Part shown: positions 46,658 through 55,779 of the stretch, piece after piece
Position numbering within the stretch: position 1 is the stretch's first letter
How the letters are laid out: every line of letters starts with the position of its first letter
Assembly: GCA_044224905.1 (NCBI GenBank)
Contig: JBGAJN010000002.1
Span: forward strand, 1,860,001-1,924,000
Direction of reading: 5' to 3'
Source: JBGAJN01 sp044224905
Lineage (GTDB): Bacteria; Verrucomicrobiota; Verrucomicrobiia; Limisphaerales; JBGAJN01
Length of the DNA stretch: 64,000 nt
Notes under the pieces: generated by a model
Told to the model about the DNA's origin: nothing
Databases searched by the model: none
Seen by the model: the letters and a program-made list of their open reading frames with translations, nothing else
Program-made: the position numbers and the translations under genes

Positions 46658-49273
46658 ATGAAATCAATCTTCCGCGCTGTTACGGCGTTGTTGCTCGCGG
46701 TTCCTCTGGCTGTCGCTCAAAGCGGTGACAAATCCGGCGAAGTGCAAAAATCCTTGGTGCCGGAAAAGTTGATTCCCCCGGCTCCCGCGCTGTCGCCAGA
46801 GCAGGCGATGAAAGCATTCAAGTTGCAGAAGGGGTTCCGCCTCGAACTGGTCGCAGCTGAGCCGATGGTGCAGGACCCGGTCCAGATCGTGTTTGATCCG
46901 GATGGGCGCATCTGGGTGATCGAGTTGATCGGCTACATGCCGAACGTTGACGGTGTCGGCGAGACGAATGCCGTCGGGCGCATCGCTGTGCTGGAAGACA
47001 CGGACGGCGACGGGAAGATGGACAAGCGCACCGTGTTTCTCGACAACTTGGTGATGCCGCGTGCAATTAGTTTGGTACGCGGCGGATTGTTGGTGGCGGA
47101 GCCGCCGAAGCTCTGGTATTGCCGCGACACGAAGGGCACAGGCAAATGTGACGAGAAGACATTGGTGGCGGAAAATTACGCGAAGGAGGCCGATCCGCGG
47201 CTCGGCAACCGGATGAATCCGGAGCACGCGGCGAACACTCTGATGCCGGCAATGGATAACTGGATTTATTCGGCGAACTTCACGACGAAGTATCGTTACG
47301 ACGGCGAGGCGTGGGTGAAGGCACCGGCGGCGTATCGCGGACAGTGGGGTTTGTCGCAGGATAACTGGGGTCGCTTTGTTTACGATTCCAACAGCGACCA
47401 ATATCGCATAGATCTGGTGCCGTCCGAGTATTTGGTGCGCAATCCTTATCTGCGCGGCGCGGCGGGCCTGAGTTGGAAGCCGGTGTCCGATCAGATCGTC
47501 TGGCCGATTCGCCCTAATCCGGGCGTGAATCGTGGTTATCGTAAGGGCCAATTGCGTGACACGGATTGGTCGTTGGCGACGTTTACGGCGGCGGCGGGAC
47601 CGGTGGTATATCGCGGCGATAACTTTCCGCCGGATTTTGTTAACGATGAGTTCGTTCCCGAACCGTCTGGCAATTTGATCCGTCGCAACAAGACCTGGGA
47701 AAAGGATGGCTACGTGTATGCGACGAACGCGTATGAAAAGGCGGAGTTTCTCGCGTCGACGGATGAGCGCTTCCGTCCGGTGAATTTGAACAACGGGCCC
47801 GACGGCGCATTGTACATCGTGGACTTGTATCGCGGGATCATCCAGCACCGCGTGTTTGTGACGAGTTATCTGCGGCAACAAATCCTCAGTCGCAAGTTGG
47901 ACCAACAGATTCATCTCGGCCGCATCTGGCGAGTCGTGGCGGAGGATCGTCCGCTGAATCACGCGCCGAAGCTGGAGAAGGCGTCGGCGGAGCAGTTGGT
48001 CGCGGCGCTCTCGCATCCCAACGGTTGGGTGCGTGACACGGCGCAACGGTTGCTCGTGGAGCGCAGTCCGGCGGCGGCGATCCCACTATTGAAACAACTG
48101 GCGATCAAAGGTCGCGAACCGTTGGGCCGCCTCCACGCTTTGTGGGCGCTGGATGGTATTGGACAAGTAGACGCGGCGACGTCGCTTGCCATCCTGACGG
48201 GTGAGAAGCATCCCAAGGTTCTCGCGGCTGCGATGCGCGTGAGTGAGTTGCTCCTGAAGGGCGACGCGAAGGCGGAGTTGCTCCCGAAGTTGATCAGCTT
48301 TGCCACGGACAAGCGAACTGATGTGCGTTTGCAAGCGGCATTCACGCTTGGGCAGGTGGTTGATCCGCAAGCCGAGGCCGCAATGGCGAAGATCGCTTTG
48401 GTCAGCGGAACCAACGCGTTGGTTCGCGATGCATTGATTTCCGGTTTGGCCGGACGCGAGGATGAAATGATCGGGCGCTTGGTCGCGGATAAAGCGTGGG
48501 CCGAAAAAAAGCCGGGAATGGATTCGTTCATCGCTGGACTTGCGAAGTGCGTCGCCGTCCGGGCCAAGGGCGAAGAGGTCAATCGGACTTTGGAAGTCGT
48601 GGCGGCCCCCGGCACTCCGTCGTGGCAAACAGCGGCGGCGATTTCCGGTCTGGCTGTGAATGCTTCAGGTGTCTCTGCGGGTAAAGGCGACAAAGGCAAA
48701 GGGAAAGGCCAATCGAACCGGCCGGTTAAGTATATGAGGGTTGCTGCGGAACCGCCGGCCTTGGCCGCCTTGAAGAAATTGACGGACAAACAGGTGAAGA
48801 ATGATCTGGCACGGCTCGATAAGGTGCTCATCTGGCCGGGCAAGCCCGGCGCCCCGCCGCCGCCGGTGATCAAACCGCTGACTGAACAGCAGCAGGCGCG
48901 TTTGAACATGGGCAAAGTTCTTTATGAGAGCACGTGTGGCGCTTGCCATCAGCCGCATGGGTTCGGTCAGGAAGGCCTTGCTCCTCCGCTGGCGGATTCC
49001 GAATGGGTGGCGGGCAAGGATGTCGTGCTCGCCCGCATTGTCCTGCACGGGGCTCATGGACCGATCAGTGTCCTCGGTCGGAAATATGATTTGGACATGC
49101 CATCATTTGGTTCCCTCGATGACGAGCAACTCGCTGCGTTGCTGACCTACATTCGCCGCGAATGGGATCATCCGTACGACCCCGTCGAACCTGCGACCAT
49201 CGCGAAAGTCCGCAGCTTGACCAAAGATCGCACGGAAGCGTGGACCGAAGCGGAGTTGAAGAAGGTCAAATAA
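46658..49273 (+). CDS. PVC-type membrane-bound dehydrogenase with HEAT repeats and C-terminal cytochrome c (second paralogue)
   Basis: The protein has 871 residues with the same layout as the gene at 22180. It has a signal peptide (ends LAVPLAVAQS), a propeller domain from FKLQKGFRLELVAAEPMVQDP (~55) with GPDGALYIVDLYRGIIQHR near 385, and HEAT-like helices ~440-700. A terminal haem domain contains CGACHQPHGFG (near 765) and LDMPSFGSLDDEQ. A Lys/Gly-rich insert (KGDKGKGKGQ) near 680 is unique to this copy. Probably secreted and oxidative; the substrate is unknown. It appears monocistronic, between its own promoter and a terminator hairpin. Confidence 0.85.
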   Translation: MKSIFRAVTALLLAVPLAVAQSGDKSGEVQKSLVPEKLIPPAPALSPEQAMKAFKLQKGFRLELVAAEPMVQDPVQIVFDPDGRIWVIELIGYMPNVDGVGETNAVGRIAVLEDTDGDGKMDKRTVFLDNLVMPRAISLVRGGLLVAEPPKLWYCRDTKGTGKCDEKTLVAENYAKEADPRLGNRMNPEHAANTLMPAMDNWIYSANFTTKYRYDGEAWVKAPAAYRGQWGLSQDNWGRFVYDSNSDQYRIDLVPSEYLVRNPYLRGAAGLSWKPVSDQIVWPIRPNPGVNRGYRKGQLRDTDWSLATFTAAAGPVVYRGDNFPPDFVNDEFVPEPSGNLIRRNKTWEKDGYVYATNAYEKAEFLASTDERFRPVNLNNGPDGALYIVDLYRGIIQHRVFVTSYLRQQILSRKLDQQIHLGRIWRVVAEDRPLNHAPKLEKASAEQLVAALSHPNGWVRDTAQRLLVERSPAAAIPLLKQLAIKGREPLGRLHALWALDGIGQVDAATSLAILTGEKHPKVLAAAMRVSELLLKGDAKAELLPKLISFATDKRTDVRLQAAFTLGQVVDPQAEAAMAKIALVSGTNALVRDALISGLAGREDEMIGRLVADKAWAEKKPGMDSFIAGLAKCVAVRAKGEEVNRTLEVVAAPGTPSWQTAAAISGLAVNASGVSAGKGDKGKGKGQSNRPVKYMRVAAEPPALAALKKLTDKQVKNDLARLDKVLIWPGKPGAPPPPVIKPLTEQQQARLNMGKVLYESTCGACHQPHGFGQEGLAPPLADSEWVAGKDVVLARIVLHGAHGPISVLGRKYDLDMPSFGSLDDEQLAALLTYIRREWDHPYDPVEPATIAKVRSLTKDRTEAWTEAELKKVK

Positions 49274-49294
49274 TTGGAGCCCTGAAAACCAAGA

Positions 49295-49321
49295 ACCTCG
49301 CCGACTTGCGTCTGGCGAGGT
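49295..49321 (+). terminator. Hairpin between convergent genes after the PVC dehydrogenase
   Basis: ACCTCGCC and GGCGAGGT form a perfect 8-bp stem with an 11-base loop, 22 bases past the stop. Only a weak T-run follows. Confidence 0.45.
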
Positions 49322-49366
49322 CCTCTGGGTTTGTTGGGGTTCGGCTGAACCAAAAGTAAGTTTCGA

Positions 49367-50242
49367 TCAGTTCGAAAGCGCTACAAGGTAGCGTTGAATC
49401 CGGGACACGTTTTCGGTGTCATTCGCCTGCATATAGATATGGTGAAGGTTCATGCAGATGCGCAGGAGCATGCGGCGAGTCGTGACTGGCGCAAGGTGTG
49501 ATTCCTGGAAGCTGTGGCTGCTCTGGAGCAAGTACTTCACGCAATCGCCTTTCGTGAGCAATTTGCCGCGGTTAAATACGTCGATGTAGATCTCGCTCGT
49601 GCTCGTTTGGAAGCGGCAGAGGAAGTGGCCGGGCATTCCGATGCCGACGATCGGCAGGTGCAAGCGGCGGGCGATCAGAATGTAGAGGAGCGCCAAATTT
49701 ATCGGATTGCCGGTGTGGCGGTCCATCACGCGGTTCAAATAGCTGTTCTCCGGGCTGTAGTAGTTCTTCTCGTTACCGCTGAAGCCCATTTCCTTGAACA
49801 GGTATTGGTTCATCGTGCCGAGGATTTCTTCTGGCGCGGCGCGGTAATCGATACGTTCGCGCAGCGTCTCAGCGATCTGGTCGATCCAGGCGCGGTAACC
49901 GGCGATGTTGATTTCTGGATATTGAGTGCGTGCGAGCAACCACGCGGCTTCCTCGATATCGAGGTCCTCGCCTTGATTGAGGCAGAACGCGAGCAGTTCG
50001 TTGTCAGCGATCTGACGGTCGAAGTGGCGTACGATTTCGCGGGCGCGCCGGCGTAGCACCGGGTCAGCGCTCAACGTGTGGCTGCGGATCCATTGCGCCC
50101 CTTCGGCGCCATGGGAAACGATCTTGGTTCGGACGGCTTGGTAAACGGCCGGGTTCTCATCTGCCAACAGACTCGCCAGCGCAGCTTGCTGGCGTTCGTT
50201 CAACCGGACCGTCAATTCGGTGCTTGGGGTGGTGTGGGTCAT
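49367..50242 (-). CDS. SirB1/transglutaminase-like family protein
   Basis: The protein has 291 residues from the ATG at 50242. An N-terminal helical, HEAT-like half (~10-90) precedes a SirB1-type transglutaminase-like domain (~95-260), recognised by INQYLF-like MNQYLFKEMGFSGNEKNYY, NSYLNRVMDRHTGNPINLAL and VGIGMPGHFLCRF. The family's catalytic cysteine is not in the usual place, as in many SirB1 proteins. Homologues are annotated in many bacteria without a settled role. A longer in-frame start at 50269 exists, but MTHTTPSTEL is the more natural beginning. Confidence 0.8.
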   Translation of the reverse strand: MTHTTPSTELTVRLNERQQAALASLLADENPAVYQAVRTKIVSHGAEGAQWIRSHTLSADPVLRRRAREIVRHFDRQIADNELLAFCLNQGEDLDIEEAAWLLARTQYPEINIAGYRAWIDQIAETLRERIDYRAAPEEILGTMNQYLFKEMGFSGNEKNYYSPENSYLNRVMDRHTGNPINLALLYILIARRLHLPIVGIGMPGHFLCRFQTSTSEIYIDVFNRGKLLTKGDCVKYLLQSSHSFQESHLAPVTTRRMLLRICMNLHHIYMQANDTENVSRIQRYLVALSN

Positions 50243-50342
50243 GGTAAGTGGCAACTGTCCACACATCATACAAACACTGTCCCAATTTTCAACGAATTAG
50301 TCCGCAACTGCACAACATTTCTTGTGTGGAGTTGTCGCAATT

Positions 50343-50639
50343 CTATGAATTGCGGAGAACTCGCTGCCGAGCGTCCGTCGGGACACTTTCCGACTGCATC
50401 AAACGTTGCAACGCTTCGACATGTTGGGCTCTTGCGCGTCGCAGAACGTGCATTGCGTCGAGGGCGGCACTGACCACCGCCAGAGCGGCAAACAAAAGGC
50501 AAATTCCCCAATAGCAGAATGCACAAAGGCCTTGCAAATACGGCGCGAAAACGATATTTCCCCAAATCAAAAGGCCGGCGGAAATTCCGATGAAAAGTAC
50601 ACCGTACCATCGCAGGCGAATGTCGTGGGAAGCTTTCAC
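50343..50639 (-). CDS. Small two-helix membrane protein of unknown function
   Basis: The protein has 98 residues with two hydrophobic segments: WYGVLFIGISAGLLIWGNIVF (two parts, ~11-31) and CYWGICLLFAALAVVSAALDAM (~42-63). A basic, helical cytosolic tail (RRARAQHVEALQRLMQ) follows. I recognise no family. It is plausible as a real gene because of the clean membrane topology and the absence of a better frame on either strand. Confidence 0.55.
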   Translation of the reverse strand: MKASHDIRLRWYGVLFIGISAGLLIWGNIVFAPYLQGLCAFCYWGICLLFAALAVVSAALDAMHVLRRARAQHVEALQRLMQSESVPTDARQRVLRNS

Positions 50640-50884
50640 TGTCTACCGGTAGCACAGCTCGAAGCGCTTCCCAAATCGTTCCTGTCGAAAAAGTGGACAC
50701 GGCGCGCTGGTGATTCGCGAGAGCGCGAATTAATCCTATTGGCTTCATTCGATAGTGGAATCTTTAACGGTCATTCGCTGTGCCCGCTCAGATTCACGAA
50801 ATGATCGCTGGAAAAACATTAAGTGCCCCTGAAAAAACGTTTCACGCCTTGCACGCGGACGGAAAGGTTTTGTTAAATGCCGCC

Positions 50885-51430
50885 ATGAAAATTTCCGCCC
50901 TGCAGATCGGTCAGAAAGTGAAACACCCGCAATACGGCATCGGTGTCGTCAAAGGCATCACGGAACACACTGCGGACGTGCGATTTGCCGATGGCCCGCG
51001 GACCGTGGCCCCGGAGACTTGTGGACTTGAGCCTGCCGATGCTCAAGTTGCAGTAAGCGGATTGGATTTACCGCTCGCGCAATTCATTCGTGAGACAGTT
51101 GATGCCACCGTGCAGTCACTTGGCTTGGAACGTGGCGATACCGAGGTTGAGCAACTCGGCATCCGTTGGCACGGCGGTCGTATGGTGTTGCATCCCGCTG
51201 ATCCCACCTTGCAGACCAAGGAAGTGCCGCTTGAGGCGTTCTTCCACAAGGTCGTGATGATGCGTAATAACTTTCGCGTTTTGGAACAGAAGATCAATTC
51301 CCACGACAAGCTTTCCGACGGGGAAAAAGTGGAAATGCAGCAATACATCACTCGGTGCTACGGATCGATGACGACCTTCAATATTCTGTTCAAGCGGAAG
51401 GAAGATCAATTCACCGGTAAGCCGGAATAG
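50885..51430 (+). CDS. Unknown protein with CarD/UvrD-tail-like N-terminal module
   Basis: The protein has 181 residues from the ATG at 50885. The first ~45 (ISALQIGQKVKHPQYGIGVVKGI...ADVRFADGPRTVAPE) resemble the small beta-barrel (tudor-like) module of CarD-type transcription factors and the C-termini of UvrD-like helicases (DUF3553). Residues ~100-180 are a helical domain I do not recognise, rich in charged residues (NFRVLEQKINSHDKLSDGEK). A role in contacting RNA polymerase or nucleic acid is possible but unproven. An upstream in-frame start at 50780 would add 35 residues. A strong terminator follows at 51540. Confidence 0.65.
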   Translation: MKISALQIGQKVKHPQYGIGVVKGITEHTADVRFADGPRTVAPETCGLEPADAQVAVSGLDLPLAQFIRETVDATVQSLGLERGDTEVEQLGIRWHGGRMVLHPADPTLQTKEVPLEAFFHKVVMMRNNFRVLEQKINSHDKLSDGEKVEMQQYITRCYGSMTTFNILFKRKEDQFTGKPE

Positions 51431-51521
51431 CGTTTCCGGTCTCCACTCCCGGGTCGTTGACAGTCGAGTCGCGGTCCGCTACTTTTTCGCCGTCCCCGCT
51501 TGGCGCGTTTCACGTGTCAGG

Positions 51522-52340
51522 TCATCCAGCGGGACGCTCGGGGCCCCGGAGGGGCCCCTCCTTTTTTTGTACGGACGCGGAGCTCGCCGTCTCGAGTTTC
51601 AATTTGATAGGGCGGGGGGAATCTGCGCTCCGCAAATTGGGCTCGAGAGCCAAGACTGCTGCGTCGGCCGCTCCCCGCAAGTGTCGCCTCATGGCCTCTG
51701 CTGCTGCGGTTGGGCGATTGGCGATCAGCGCCTTCAAAATCTCTATGTGATCTGCGGTGGCAGCGGCTTGCGCGTCGCGCTGGTTGCCCACCGTTTCGCG
51801 GATCACTTGGACCAACTTTCCGTAGCGATCGATTTCACCGGAAAGGCGTTCGTTTCCACATGCCGCTGCGATCATGTCGTGAAGATTGCGATCGGCAGTC
51901 CACTCTTTTTCGGCCCATGCTGCATCGCGTAACCGAGTTTCCAGCAACACCTCGAACCTCCGTTGAAGTAAATCGAGTTTGTTTGGTTCCAGGCGGCCGC
52001 AGGCCATGCGGGTCGCTTCAACCTCGAGGATCTCCCGGACTTGATAGATCTCCCGAACTTGCCGCGAACCGAACGTCCGCATGACGGCCCCGCAGTTGGG
52101 ACGAAGTTCGATAATGCCGATGGCGGCCAGTTCCTGCAGCGCCTCGCGGACCGGGGTTCGACTTACACCGAATCGTTCGGCAAGTTCCACCTCAAGCAAG
52201 CGATCGCCCGTTCGCCAGTCGCCGGCGAAAACTGAGAGCAACATTTGCCGGACCAAGTCCGGTTTCAAAATTGGCTCCGCTTGCAGGATTGGCTTTCGCG
52301 CTCGCATGAATTCGTTGACAGTCTGAATAATATTTTGCAT
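51522..52340 (-). CDS. GntR-family (FadR/FCD) transcriptional regulator
   Basis: The protein has 272 residues. The winged HTH (~25-95) contains GDRLLEVELAERFGVSRTPV and REALQELAAIGIIELRPNCG, typical of GntR proteins. The FCD helical effector domain (~105-235) has EIYQVREILEVEATRMA and metal/ligand-site histidines in LHDMIAAACGNERL and ADHIEILKAL. The effector is usually a carboxylic acid. The C-terminal ~30 residues are unusual: they are encoded by DNA that also forms the terminator of the convergent gene. It starts at the ATG at 52340, which lies inside one of two operator-like repeats. Confidence 0.9.
   Translation of the reverse strand: MQNIIQTVNEFMRARKPILQAEPILKPDLVRQMLLSVFAGDWRTGDRLLEVELAERFGVSRTPVREALQELAAIGIIELRPNCGAVMRTFGSRQVREIYQVREILEVEATRMACGRLEPNKLDLLQRRFEVLLETRLRDAAWAEKEWTADRNLHDMIAAACGNERLSGEIDRYGKLVQVIRETVGNQRDAQAAATADHIEILKALIANRPTAAAEAMRRHLRGAADAAVLALEPNLRSADSPRPIKLKLETASSASVQKKEGPLRGPERPAG
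51540..51568 (+). terminator. Strong rho-independent terminator embedded in the 3' end of the GntR gene
   Basis: GGGGCCCC, GGA, GGGGCCCC (51540-51558) form a very GC-rich hairpin, followed by TCC and seven T (51562-51568). It would end transcription from 50885-51430. The same bases encode the last residues of the opposite-strand GntR regulator (stop at 51522). Confidence 0.8.
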
Positions 52341-52365
52341 ACAAAAGTCAAGCTTTGCATACAAA
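52334..52365. promoter_or_regulatory. Paired operator-like repeats between the GntR regulator and the PSCyt1 gene
   Basis: TTTGCATACAAA occurs at 52334-52345 and identically at 52354-52365, exactly 20 bases apart (two DNA turns). Each copy is a near-palindrome close to the T-N-GT-N3-AC-N-A pattern of FadR/FCD operators. One copy covers the regulator's start codon; the other ends 12 bases before the divergent ATG at 52378. Confidence 0.7.
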
Positions 52366-52377
52366 CCGGATTCCGCG

Positions 52378-55300
52378 ATGAACGTCCTTTTATTCTGGAT
52401 CACCTTGGCGGCTTCTAGCGTTGCTCTCGTAGCAGCAGAACTGGATCTGTCGCGCCTGCCTGTGGCCACCGGCAAAAAGGTAAATTTCACCACTGACATT
52501 CGACCGATCTTTGAAAAGTCGTGTTATTCGTGCCACGGACCGGAAAAGCAAAAGGGTGAGCTTCGCCTTGATCTCAAGGCCGCCGTGCTCAAGGGAGGCG
52601 ACACCCACGCGCCAGACATCATTCCAGGAAAGAGCGCGGAGAGCCCGCTTATCCACTTCGTTGCCGGTCTCGTGCCTGAGATGAAAATGCCGGCCAAGGG
52701 CGAGTCGCTTACGCCAGAGCAGATTGGTCTGTTGCGCGCTTGGATTGATCAGGGTGCAATCTGGCCTGAAACAAACGTCCCCGCGAACACAACCAAGACA
52801 CATTGGTCGTTTCAGCCCGCGATTCGGCCTAAGTCTCCGAAAGTTAGTCGCAACCCATCTGGAGTGCTTCAACCGATTGACGCGTTCGTTCTCGCGAAAC
52901 TTTCGGAAAATAATCTGTCACTCTCACCCGAAGCCGACCGCCGCGCGCTAATCCGTCGCGCCTATTTCGATGTCATCGGTCTCCCGCCGTCACCGGAGGA
53001 AGTCGAGGCCTTCGTTGCTGACAAGGATCCGAAGGCCTACGAGAAGCTCGTGGATTATCTGCTCGCATCGCCGCGTTTCGGAGAGCGTTGGGCCCGGCAT
53101 TGGTTGGACGTGGTGCGCTTCGCCGAGAGCGACGGGTTCGAGAAGAACAACATGCGCGCGAACGCGTGGCCGTATCGCGATTACTTGATTAAGGCGTTCA
53201 ATGACGATCTGCCTTACGACCGGTTTATTCGCGAACAGCTCGCCGGTGACGCCGTCGGCGCGGAAGTGGCGACCTCGTTTCTGGTCGGCGGTGCCGTGGA
53301 TCGCGTAAAGAGCAAAGACCCTGTGCTCACTGCGAACCAGCGCGCCGATGAACTTCACGACATGGTAACAGTGACTGGCGCGACGTTCCTTGGCCTCACC
53401 GTCAACTGCGCGCGCTGCCATAATCATAAGTTCGATCCGATTTCGGCCGAGGATTACTACTCCATCGTTGCGATGCTCCAAGGCGTCCAGCACGGCGAGC
53501 GTGCGCTTCGTCCCAGCGATGACGCCGAGCACGCTCGGAAACGTGACGCGCTGCGCAAGGAACTCACGCCGATTGAGCAGAAGTTGTCGAAATTTCAACC
53601 GCGCGCCCAGCTCGGTCGCGTCGTCGTCATCGACGATGCCGCTCCGCAGTCCACCGTTGACAAACCCGGCGTGACGCAAATCGAACAACCCAAGAACGGC
53701 CAGCCCATCGCCTATTCCGAGGGCAAGGAACGCGGGCAGGCTGGCGATCCTGGCGATCTCTCGCGCCTCCCGAATCTCGGCGAGAGCTACCGCTATTGGA
53801 CTGCCGAGAGTGGCAAGCGCGAGGACTTCTTCACCTGGGATCCCCACCTTGCGGGCAAATTCCGCCTCTGGCTTTCGTGGGCCGCGTGGACCACGCACGC
53901 CAAGGACGCGCGCTACGTGCTCGACCGCGATGGCAACCTCGGCACGACCAACGACCAGACCGAAATCGCCGTGGTCGATCAGAGCAGGTTCGCCGACGAC
54001 TCGCCCGCGATTCCGCAGCAGAAACGCTGGAGCAGTTTCCGCCTCGCCGGCGTGCATGATTTGACTCCGGAGAGCCGGCTGATTCTGCGCAACGGCGACA
54101 AAGGCGGGCCAACCGTCGCCGATGCAGTTGTGTTTGAAGAAATCACCGACGCGACGACGGCGAACGAGAAGCCGACGCTGCCTTCGCTGCGTGCGCCGGT
54201 GACGCATCGCGCAAACGAGGAAGTCTTCGATGATGTGGAAGCGAAGTTCGTCCGCTTCACGATCAACTCGTCGATCGGTGCCGAACCATGCATCGATGAA
54301 TTGGAAGTCTTCAGTGCGAGCCCGAAGTCGCGAAATGTCGCATTGGAATCTGCGGGAACAAAAGCAACCATCTCGGGCACCTACGCGAACGGCACCAATT
54401 CAAAGCACCGGCGCGAGCACATCAATGACGGTCGTTATGGCAACGATCACAGTTGGATTTCCAACGAGCGGGGCGCCGGTTGGGTGCAGCTTGAGTTCGC
54501 GAAACCTGAGCGCATCAATCGCATCGTTTGGAGCCGCGACCGCGGCGATGCGAAAAAGGCCAAAGTTTACGATGATCGTCTCGCGATCGGCTATCGCATC
54601 GAAGTCTCATCGGATGGCAAATCGTGGCGCGCTGTGGCGTCGTCGGCTGATCGGCTGGCGACCGATTTCCGGAAGCGCGTGTCGGTGATTCCAACGTTGA
54701 GCAAAGTTCCCGCGAGCGAATCCGCCGAGGTTGCGAAGCTGACGGCGCGGCGTGCGAAATTGCTCAACGACCTTCAGGAGTTGTCCGCGTCTCCGCTCGC
54801 GTATGCCGGAAAGTTCGAACAACCCGGCCCGACTTACCGCATGCACCGCGGCGATCCGATGCAGCCGCGCGAAGCCATTGCTCCCGGCGGCCTCGCCGAG
54901 TTCGGCGCGAAGCTCAAACTCCCCGCCGATGCGCTCGATCAAGATCGCCGGCTCGCGCTGGCGAACTGGATTGCTGATCCGAAGCATCCGCTCACCGCTC
55001 GCGTGATCGTAAACCGCCTGTGGCATTATCATTTCGGCACGGGCATCGTGGATACCCCGAGCGACTTTGGCGTGAACGGCGGCAAGCCCACTCATCCGGA
55101 ACTGCTCGACTGGTTGGCGAGTGAACTCGTTGCGAACGGGTGGAGGCTCAAACACATTCACCGGCTCATTTTGTTGTCGGCGACTTATCGCCAATCGAGC
55201 GCGCCCAACGCTGACGCGCTGAAGCTCGACGCGAACGCCCGTTTCCTTTGGCGCTTCCCGCCGCGCCGTCTCGAAGCGGAGCCCTTGCGCGACGCGATGC

Positions 55301-55779
55301 TGGCCATCAGCGGCAAGCTCGACCTTCGCATGGGCGGCCCCGGCTTCGATCTCTTCGAGCCAAATGACAACTATGTGAAGGTCTTCGCCACGCGCGCCGA
55401 ATATGGCCCTGCAGAATTCCGCCGCATGGTTTATCAGAGCAAGCCACGCACGATGCTCGATGATGTCTTCGGCGCGTTCGATTGTCCCGACGCTGGCCAA
55501 AGCGCGCCCCGTCGCACAAGCTCTACGACGCCGCTCCAGGCTCTGAACCTTCTCAACAGCCCGTTCGCCACGCAGCAAGCGGGCTTCTTCGCCGAGCGAT
55601 TGGAGAAGGACACTGGCAAGGAAGTCGTTGCCCAGGTTCGCCGCGCTTTTCAACTGACGTTCGGTCGGGCACCTTCCGCGGACGAAGCCACTGCCGCGAC
55701 CAAACTCATCGCGGAGCATGGCTTGAAAGTTTTCTGCCGCGCGCTTTTCAACTCCAATGAATTTATCAACGTCTTCTAG
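52378..55779 (+). CDS. PSCyt1-PSCyt2-PSD1 (DUF1549/DUF1553) secreted cytochrome protein with discoidin-like insert
   Basis: The protein has 1133 residues. A signal peptide is followed by a PSCyt1 domain with CYSCHGPEKQKGELRLD (near 49) and an LLRAWIDQG end. PSCyt2/DUF1549 (~160-375) has PPSPEEVEAFVAD, RWARHWLDVVRFAESDG and a second haem site CARCHNHKFDPIS (near 345). An inserted F5/8 type C-like beta domain occupies about 600-770 (ERGAGWVQLEFAKPERINRI). PSD1/DUF1553 follows (~850-1120, LANWIADPKHPLTARVIVNR). These PVC proteins are thought to be periplasmic, haem-bearing and linked to polysaccharide or carbon use; no biochemical role is established. It opens the GntR-controlled block. Confidence 0.88.
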   Translation: MNVLLFWITLAASSVALVAAELDLSRLPVATGKKVNFTTDIRPIFEKSCYSCHGPEKQKGELRLDLKAAVLKGGDTHAPDIIPGKSAESPLIHFVAGLVPEMKMPAKGESLTPEQIGLLRAWIDQGAIWPETNVPANTTKTHWSFQPAIRPKSPKVSRNPSGVLQPIDAFVLAKLSENNLSLSPEADRRALIRRAYFDVIGLPPSPEEVEAFVADKDPKAYEKLVDYLLASPRFGERWARHWLDVVRFAESDGFEKNNMRANAWPYRDYLIKAFNDDLPYDRFIREQLAGDAVGAEVATSFLVGGAVDRVKSKDPVLTANQRADELHDMVTVTGATFLGLTVNCARCHNHKFDPISAEDYYSIVAMLQGVQHGERALRPSDDAEHARKRDALRKELTPIEQKLSKFQPRAQLGRVVVIDDAAPQSTVDKPGVTQIEQPKNGQPIAYSEGKERGQAGDPGDLSRLPNLGESYRYWTAESGKREDFFTWDPHLAGKFRLWLSWAAWTTHAKDARYVLDRDGNLGTTNDQTEIAVVDQSRFADDSPAIPQQKRWSSFRLAGVHDLTPESRLILRNGDKGGPTVADAVVFEEITDATTANEKPTLPSLRAPVTHRANEEVFDDVEAKFVRFTINSSIGAEPCIDELEVFSASPKSRNVALESAGTKATISGTYANGTNSKHRREHINDGRYGNDHSWISNERGAGWVQLEFAKPERINRIVWSRDRGDAKKAKVYDDRLAIGYRIEVSSDGKSWRAVASSADRLATDFRKRVSVIPTLSKVPASESAEVAKLTARRAKLLNDLQELSASPLAYAGKFEQPGPTYRMHRGDPMQPREAIAPGGLAEFGAKLKLPADALDQDRRLALANWIADPKHPLTARVIVNRLWHYHFGTGIVDTPSDFGVNGGKPTHPELLDWLASELVANGWRLKHIHRLILLSATYRQSSAPNADALKLDANARFLWRFPPRRLEAEPLRDAMLAISGKLDLRMGGPGFDLFEPNDNYVKVFATRAEYGPAEFRRMVYQSKPRTMLDDVFGAFDCPDAGQSAPRRTSSTTPLQALNLLNSPFATQQAGFFAERLEKDTGKEVVAQVRRAFQLTFGRAPSADEATAATKLIAEHGLKVFCRALFNSNEFINVF

